64,000 nt of DNA from contig CM049317.1 of assembly GCA_026874595.1 (NCBI GenBank), positions 63,341,118 to 63,405,117 on the forward strand, read 5' to 3'. Source of the DNA: Sipunculus nudus (taxonomy: Eukaryota; Annelida; Sipuncula; Golfingiida; Sipunculidae). Below are positions 58,126 through 64,000 of this stretch, one piece after another. The position numbers and the translations under genes were made by a program. The notes under the pieces are model-generated. The model had not been told where the DNA came from, did no database searches, and saw nothing but the letters and a program-made list of their open reading frames with translations. Each line of letters starts with the position of its first letter. The stretch's first letter is position 1.

Positions 58126-58930
58126 GCAGTCATACATGACTGTAGGTGGCGCAACCAATCTTGTGTAAGAGAAAGCTATGAACGATGCATTGACATGCAA
58201 CATTTCAGGTGTATATATCAAGCCACTTCTTAGATAAATGCCTAATAGTATTCTACCAATTCGTGAAAGCAGGTGGCGCCACCAGTCTGGTGTTCAAATA
58301 ATATATCCAAGATGGATGGACATACAACATTTAAGACCGTTACATTGAACGCCTCTTGAGATATATGAGATATAAATCCTGAGGTATAAATGTTATTCGT
58401 TAAAATCAAATAGACAGATGGACGCAAGATGAAATTGATTGTAGGTGGCGTCACAAGTCTTGTACAAATCTACAATGTAGACCATTCAACAGACACGCAA
58501 ATTTTCAGGAGCTAGGCGGTTATATCAAACCAGTCCTTATAAAAGGGCGTCGATGTATTTTACAAAAACGGAACAGTATGTGGCGCAATTTGTCTGTTCA
58601 ACAACAAATCTATCCAAGTCAGATAAACGTGCACCATTTAAGGCTGATCTATCCATATACTCCTGCGATGTGTGCATTTTTACCCAAAACAGATTTACGG
58701 TAGGACGCTACATGAAACGATTGTAGGTGGCGCCAATAACCTTGTGTACAAGATGGAGGTATCCAACAACATCTGTGGACATGCACAATTTCAGTACAAT
58801 ACATAAAACTACTGCTAAGATACACGGGTAAACACTGTGCGCATAATTTCCCAGGCATCAAAATTACATGTGGCCCGAAAATTATGCCGGGTTTCAGAAA
58901 GATCAGTCCAGGCCTCTCAAGAGTTCTCCA
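58125..58930. repeat. Degenerate tandem array with GGTGGCGCCACC core, copy 2
   Basis: Units start near 58,143, 58,271, 58,441, 58,579 and 58,723. The spacing is about 130-170 bp, and the array aligns with 46,130-46,900 (for example AACATTTAAGACCGTTACATTGAACGCCTC in both, quoted in part as AAGACCGTTACATTG). Confidence 0.75.
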
Positions 58931-59551
58931 TAACCTGGCATTTCTTAGCCAAAGTTATCCATCTGATGCTGTAGCCTATTTTGCTCGGAAATGACCGGTT
59001 ATAGTCCAAATGTGTTAAACTGGTAAGCCAACAGTATTGGCTAATACACTGGTCATCATATCGTCAGCGAACGTGTAGGCTTTTTTTTTTAAATTTCTTC
59101 AGTATGACAATTCTTTTTCCGATTCATGATACCTTTTTTTATCAAATTTTATTTTCATATTTATTCTATTTGTAAAACAATAAAACTCATCAATATTTTT
59201 TACGCTTTTACCGTATTGTTAATGGTGGAAACATGAAAAAATAAAGGTTTTGATAATATTTTATTCACGTTACAAATGTGTCTCTATAGAAATTTCCCTG
59301 AAAAAATCATAGAGACATAAACAAAAAAGTTGACAGATTCACAAACCGCCCAGTAAATTTGTCTACAAGGTTGTTTTGAAATAATATTATATTTTTTTGG
59401 TATAAATTGAAAGACCTTTTGCTCTTCCATTGACCATACAATTTCATCACGACTATGAATCTCTTAAAATTTTACAGTATCTATTATGTAATACGTTTCA
59501 TGTCAAATTATATTTTACATTTCATGGTCAGGGTGCACCGATATATATTTT

Positions 59552-59597
<46 letters not shown>

Positions 59598-60789
59598 TTG
59601 TAAAATCAAAACGTGTTTTATTTCACATATATGTGCCTGCTGTAAATGGGACCTGTTTCAAATCATGTTTTAAATTTTGCCATAAAAGCATAATATAAAA
59701 GCTGTTTTACAATAACGTGTTTGACAATGATTCCAACAGATGTATCCTGCAAATTTAAAAAGAAACAAACATTAACAATACCTTTAGAGAAAGAAATACA
59801 TAATACATGTATAAATATATATGATGCCGATTATAACATTTTACGGTCATATAAAAATACAATAGTTTCTGATTTTGCAGAACGAATGAATATTTTCTCG
59901 ATATGTTTTTGCTGTTAGGTACAATATTCTACAAATCAATGTTCTGAAAATGTTTAAAACCGCAGGGGTAAGGCATTAAAACTTTATGTATACATATTTT
60001 AAAATACGTCAATTGACACAAAACCACAAATCAATTAAACATTATCAAAACATTTGGAACAGGAAAAAAATTAAGTAAATGTTTAAAAATAAATTGTTTC
60101 AGAGCAAATGTTATAAATCTGTTTTATAATATAACCTGATATCAGCAACGATTAAGTCCGAAGGGAAGGAGGTCCGAAAGCGCATGGTACAACTGCATCA
60201 AGAATTCCGACTAAAGTCAGGTGATAACCAGGCCTGAGAAAAAGCATCTGTTTAATTTTGATTTGAGGATAAAAATGTAAGAATCAAATGTAAATTGTTT
60301 GTATACATGGAATATTCATATGCATTAATCTTTTATAATATCAATAATTTTTAAATAGCAAAAGTAGAATGGGAATAATTAATATTTGTAATTGAAATAT
60401 TTATCTTAGCGGTAAATATCTAAATTGATTTATCGGTTTGGTTCAATTATTGCATGATATCACCATTTTTATGAGAATCAAATCAATTGAAAAAAATATT
60501 TAAATATATTATTAAATATCCATTTACTTAAAGTTTAAATGTTAAGTTGAAATGTCAGGATTGAAATAATTAGAAAATAAATATCAATATTGAAATAGTT
60601 TGAAAGAATCAGTTAAAAACTTGAAAAAGAATTTTAGTTTAAAAACAAATTATTTGCTATAATATATAAATAGATCAGTTTTATAATCACAAATGTATCA
60701 CTATGTTATATTGTGTTACGGAACCTAATATAAACAGATCATGTATGCGTGATGAACATTAATTTTGTAATGGAGATAACAAAAAAAAA
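58931..60789. other. AT-rich stretch without a recognised gene
   Basis: No exon was recognised with confidence. A short open segment at 60,143-60,226 (TIKSEGKEVRKRMVQLHQEF) lies between an ATATCAG acceptor-like site and TCAG|GTGATA and may be a stray exon or retroelement piece. The other frames have no domain. Confidence 0.35.
59552..59597. repeat. (CA)n(TA)n microsatellite
   Basis: CA repeats at 59,552-59,571 are followed by TA repeats to 59,597. Confidence 0.9.
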
Positions 60790-60794
60790 TCAGA

Positions 60795-61445
60795 TGCTTC
60801 AACACTAGGCAGCGTGAAATGTCTAGGTGAATGAATAAAGAAGTCAGTGTTTTTTATTCGTTAACAAATAACCATAATTTAATCTTAAAACATCCCTAAC
60901 ATTACAATACACTTAATCAATACAATTATACAGTAAAACAGCGGTATAACAACAAATCAATACAATCACACAGAAAAATAAACAATGTGCATAGTACCTG
61001 GATACAACCAACGTCACAACGATAAGGTCTTTAAATGTATACACTCGGAGAATGACCGTTCCATGTAAAGCTCTTGAAACAATCCAAAAATTAAACTGAA
61101 GTCCAAAAGAAAATCTAAAATTGCCGGATAAGATCCCACAAACCGACACACGCGCTTCTGCGTCCGCTGGAATCTTCTCTGCTTCCCTCTCGGCTCTAAA
61201 ACACAGCCCCTTTATATACTCTTCACCCCAAGCCAAGAAGCTTCTATCTCTAGAATATTCGAAGAATAATACATTATATACGGTAACCACGCGTCACAAT
61301 AAAAATTTAGAAAAACATCGCCGTGCCTCCACACAATGGTGTACACGTGAGCTCGCCTCAAGCTAGCATGACAGCAAGAGTTCAACCAGTACGGATTAAA
61401 CCGAGAATATAACAAGCGGCCAGGCAAGAAAGGTCCACAACACGA
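60795..61445 (-). repeat. Candidate 3' LTR of the GMR1-like relic
   Basis: On the minus strand, immediately downstream of the pol relic, there is a promoter-like TATATAAAGG (about 61,209-61,218) preceded by 200 bp of non-coding sequence, a GC-richer leader, and an AATAAA signal (60,853-60,858). This order fits U3-R-U5 of a long terminal repeat. A plausible start is TGTTGTGGACC near 61,445. The exact ends and a partner LTR are not visible, so the call is inferred from position and signals. Confidence 0.4.
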
Positions 61446-61495
61446 GCCACGCCTTTTCACGGAAAACTTTCTTATTGCGGTCACAATCACTAAAT

Positions 61496-61570
61496 GTTTG
61501 CAACATCTCAAAAATCATCTTTTTTGCAACATTACATAAACATCTTATTTGCAACATTTCAAAAACATCT
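61496..61570. repeat. Three short tandem units of about 27 bp
   Basis: On the plus strand, TTTGCAACAT..CA.AAA.ATCTT occurs three times between the end of RNase H and the candidate LTR. Confidence 0.6.
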
Positions 61571-61574
61571 CGAT

Positions 61575-62890
61575 AAGTAATCAGCAAGTACAATGTCTTT
61601 CCCTTTAATGTGTATGATATCAAGATTGTAATTATGTAAGAACAAACTCCATCTCAAGAATATTTGATTTTTACACTTCAAGTAACATAAACTTCAAAAT
61701 GTTGCAATGCCAAAATCAAAGCCAAACATTCTTTTTCAATAGTGGAGTAGTTTTTCTGGTGTGCATTAAACTTTCTTGAGAAATAACAAATTTGATGATC
61801 TATGCCATCATTGCCTTCTTGTAACAACACAGCACCAGCAGCAGTTTCACTACCATCTACAGCTAACTTAAAAGGTACAGACACGTCTTGAGCTACCAAA
61901 ACTTGTGAACTTTGCAGAATTGCTTTCAAATTCCGAAATGCATTCTCACACTGAACATTCCATACAAACTTTTGTTCCCTCTTTAACAAATTGGTAAAAG
62001 GTTCAGCTACAGCAAAACTTCCTGTAGTATCCAACCGTACCAAGAAAACGCATTATTTGCTTTTTGATTTCTGGTCTAGGAAATGCCGAAAAAGCACTTA
62101 TTTTAGCATCAACAGGTTTTACCTGACCCTGCCCTACAATATGACCCAAACATGTTACTTGTGCATGAAAAACTCAGATTTAACTAAGTTGACGGCCAAG
62201 TTGAGTCTTTCGAAGAGGTCGCGAAGAATTTGCAGATGTTTCTCCCAGGTGTCGCTGTACACGATGAGGTCATCAATACATGCGTCGCAGCCCTTAATGT
62301 CCTTGATAACCATATGGATGAGGCGCTGGAACAAGGCTGGCAAGTTCTTCATGCCAAACGGCATAACTATATACTGGACGGATTTTGGTAACCCAAACGT
62401 TGTAAAAAAATTGGTCAGAGCTTTGACAACACTTTTGGCATTAATTTTGCACAATGGCACTGCCTCAGGGAACCTGTTAGATGCGCACATAATTGTCAGC
62501 AAGTATTCATGTCCAGGTTTTGTTTTTGGCAGTGGTCCAAAAGAGTCAACAATAATCCTACTACAATGATTCCTCGAAAGCAGGAATAGGCCTAAGTGGG
62601 GCATTAGGAGGATTCTTTTTGGCTTGCCTACAATCTGGCATGTATGGCATGATTTACAATATCGTACAACATCTTTCCTGAGGTTATGCCAATAGAAGTG
62701 TGTACTAACTTTCTGATAAGTTTTATTTATGGCCAGACAAAAGAGCCTAATGTGCCATGCTTAGAATTTCATTGCGAAAGCTTTCGGGTATCACTATTTG
62801 ATGTTTGAAGGCCCACTCATCATCAGCGCATACATCAGGTTGTCGCCATTCAGGCATAAGCACTCCATTTAAAGAACCTGTGAGCTTATG
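61575..62890 (-). pseudogene. GMR1-like Ty3 retrotransposon pol with integrase upstream of RT-RNase H
   Basis: Reading along the minus strand, the domains are as follows. (1) A linker and integrase zinc-binding domain (MPEWRQPDVCADDEW, IPESFRNEILSMAH; WHNLRKDVVRYCKSCHTCQ, 62,880-62,640). (2) An integrase core start (RIIVDSFGPLPKTKPGHEYL, NFFTTFGLPKSVQ, 62,550-62,390). (3) RT from YIVMPFGMKNLPALFQRL through CIDDLIVYSDTWEKHLQIL (62,385-62,170). (4) RNase H (FKLAVDGSETAAGAVLLQE, YSTIEKECLALILALQHF, about 61,880-61,690) ending in KGKDIVLADYLSR (about 61,580). The integrase is cut after its first catalytic Asp and fused in frame to RT, so the end of integrase and the start of RT are deleted. Integrase-before-RT is the hallmark of GMR1-like Ty3 elements; here RNase H is followed by an LTR-like region, as that order predicts. 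Confidence 0.8.
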
Positions 62891-64000
62891 TGATGGTGCG
62901 GCGTCGTCCGTCGTACGTCATGCGTCGTGTGTCGTGCGTCGTCTGTACGTTAACCATAGCTATCTCAAAAACGGCAGGAGCTAGCATCACCAACTTTTTT
63001 TCCAAATAATCAGTCATCAGAAAATCTCTATCAGATTGTGTTAGTTTTTTTTCTAACTGCATTTTCTTAGATTTTACAGGGAAAAGGCTAAATAAAACTT
63101 TAAAAATTCTCTTCTCCGAAAATGTCCAGCCAAATTATCCAATATTTCTCAGAGATGATCCCTGGAACAATCTCTCTCAAGTTTGTTCGAATGGTTCCAG
63201 TGGTTGGCCGAGTTACAGGAGGTTGAACTTTGTCATCTGTCCAAAAAGCATTTTAAAATTTCAATCTCAGAAATTGCTGGAGCTATCATCACCAAAGTTT
63301 ATGCCAATGTTGGTCATATAGGTCATATCCGAAATTGAGGTATAGGTGGCGCTACCTGCATCGGCCTTTTTTGAACGGGGTCATCAGTGCCTGTATCACA
63401 CTGAGGACTTCAAACAAATTATCTGAAACCATATGGCCAAGATGTTTAATATCGAACAGAAATGATCCTAGGGTAGTGCTTTCTGAAGTTTGTTATGGGA
63501 AACTGAATTTAGTTATATGCCATAACAGCCCATTTTAGCTCAGTGGCTACAAAGATCTTCTTCTCAAAAAGAACTGACCAAATTTTTAAATCTCACAAAT
63601 TAATTATTCGTAGATGTTGATAATTCAATTTCGTTCAAATGGTTTTGGTTCAGTGCTTTTTTGCTGAGTTATAGGAAGCTGAACTTAGCCAGTTTGCTGT
63701 GTCTTCCTATATGAGTTATAAACCTACGAAACGTTTTTAGACTGATGCCACTGAAACCGGTTTGTTAAATATTTTACAAGAATAATCCCTATATAATTAT
63801 TATAATGATTGTCATTAATGGTTCCACATGAATGATTTTTGGCTGAATTATGGAGATTGAATTTAGTCATTTTACCATATACATTAGCTGTGCGATGCTT
63901 TTACATGTAGCCCGGCACCAGTTTATCAGTATATATTACATCATGCCATTGGGCATTTAGATTTCAGGTTATCTTTTATTAATATTGACAAGAAATATTT
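62880..64000. repeat. Degenerate repeat array running off the right edge
   Basis: It opens with CGTCGTCCGTCGTACGTCATGCGTCGT-type short repeats (62,905-62,950). Recurring blocks follow: ATCTCAAAAACGGCAGGAGC and AATCTCAGAAATTGCTGGAGC (62,967 and 63,262), and GAGTTACAGGAGGTTGAACTT, GAGTTATAGGAAGCTGAACTT and GAATTATGGAGATTGAATTT (about 63,210, 63,667, 63,843). A GGTGGCGCTACCTGC core occurs at 63,345. No gene was recognised. Confidence 0.55.

Noticed and set aside
1-64000. CRISPR arrays, operons, bacterial promoters or rRNA
   Set aside because: The tandem repeats are degenerate, without regular unique spacers, and the genes have spliceosomal introns. Nothing prokaryotic was seen.

Overview
The window is AT-rich, intron-bearing animal DNA. 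C-type lectin exons with GT-AG introns, tRNA-derived SINE-like sequence, several retroelement classes, long (TA)n and (GA)n tracts and minisatellite-cored repeats suggest an invertebrate, most plausibly a bivalve or other mollusc. That taxonomic guess is an inference. There are no bacterial-style operons. Most long reading frames belong to transposable elements or to low-complexity shadows.

Three host genes can be supported. (1) 4.34-5.00 kb, minus strand: the first two coding exons (signal peptide, then first half of a lectin domain) of a secreted or membrane C-type lectin-like protein. (2) 11.59-20.54 kb, plus strand: an eight-exon model of about 395 residues with signal peptide, two C-type lectin-like domains each split by a phase-1 intron, a short stalk, one transmembrane helix and a basic tail with a YAEI motif. 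A frameshifted third half-domain lies in intron 5. (3) 25.47-26.59 kb, minus strand: a membrane-anchored SAM-dependent methyltransferase on a single coding exon, interrupted by one in-frame TGA.

The rest is mobile DNA. LINE relics lie at 0.5, 7.0-10.1, 28.2-29.3, 31.9 and 35.3-35.9 kb. A nearly intact, 5'-truncated LINE with a 10-bp target duplication lies at 41.96-45.82 kb. LTR-retrotransposon relics lie at 22.4-24.6 kb (plus, canonical order), 32.6-34.6 kb (minus, with a primer-binding site) and 60.8-62.9 kb (minus, integrase upstream of RT-RNase H as in GMR1-like Ty3 elements, followed by a candidate LTR). A tyrosine recombinase relic lies at 37.1-37.7 kb.

The right half has nested architecture. 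A 3.3-kb unit at 37.64-40.98 kb recurs in direct orientation at 47.4-58.1 kb. The second copy is split by a 6,449-bp element with perfect 31-bp terminal inverted repeats and an 8-bp target duplication (48,219-54,667), and again by a Penelope-like fragment encoding a GIY-YIG endonuclease (about 55.46-56.73 kb). Degenerate tandem arrays with roughly 130-315-bp periods occur at 3.1-4.0, 15.4-17.0, 29.6-30.6, 46.0-46.9, 58.1-58.9 and 62.9-64.0 kb. The most interesting item is the long-TIR element: its architecture is clear but no recognisable transposase was found in it.
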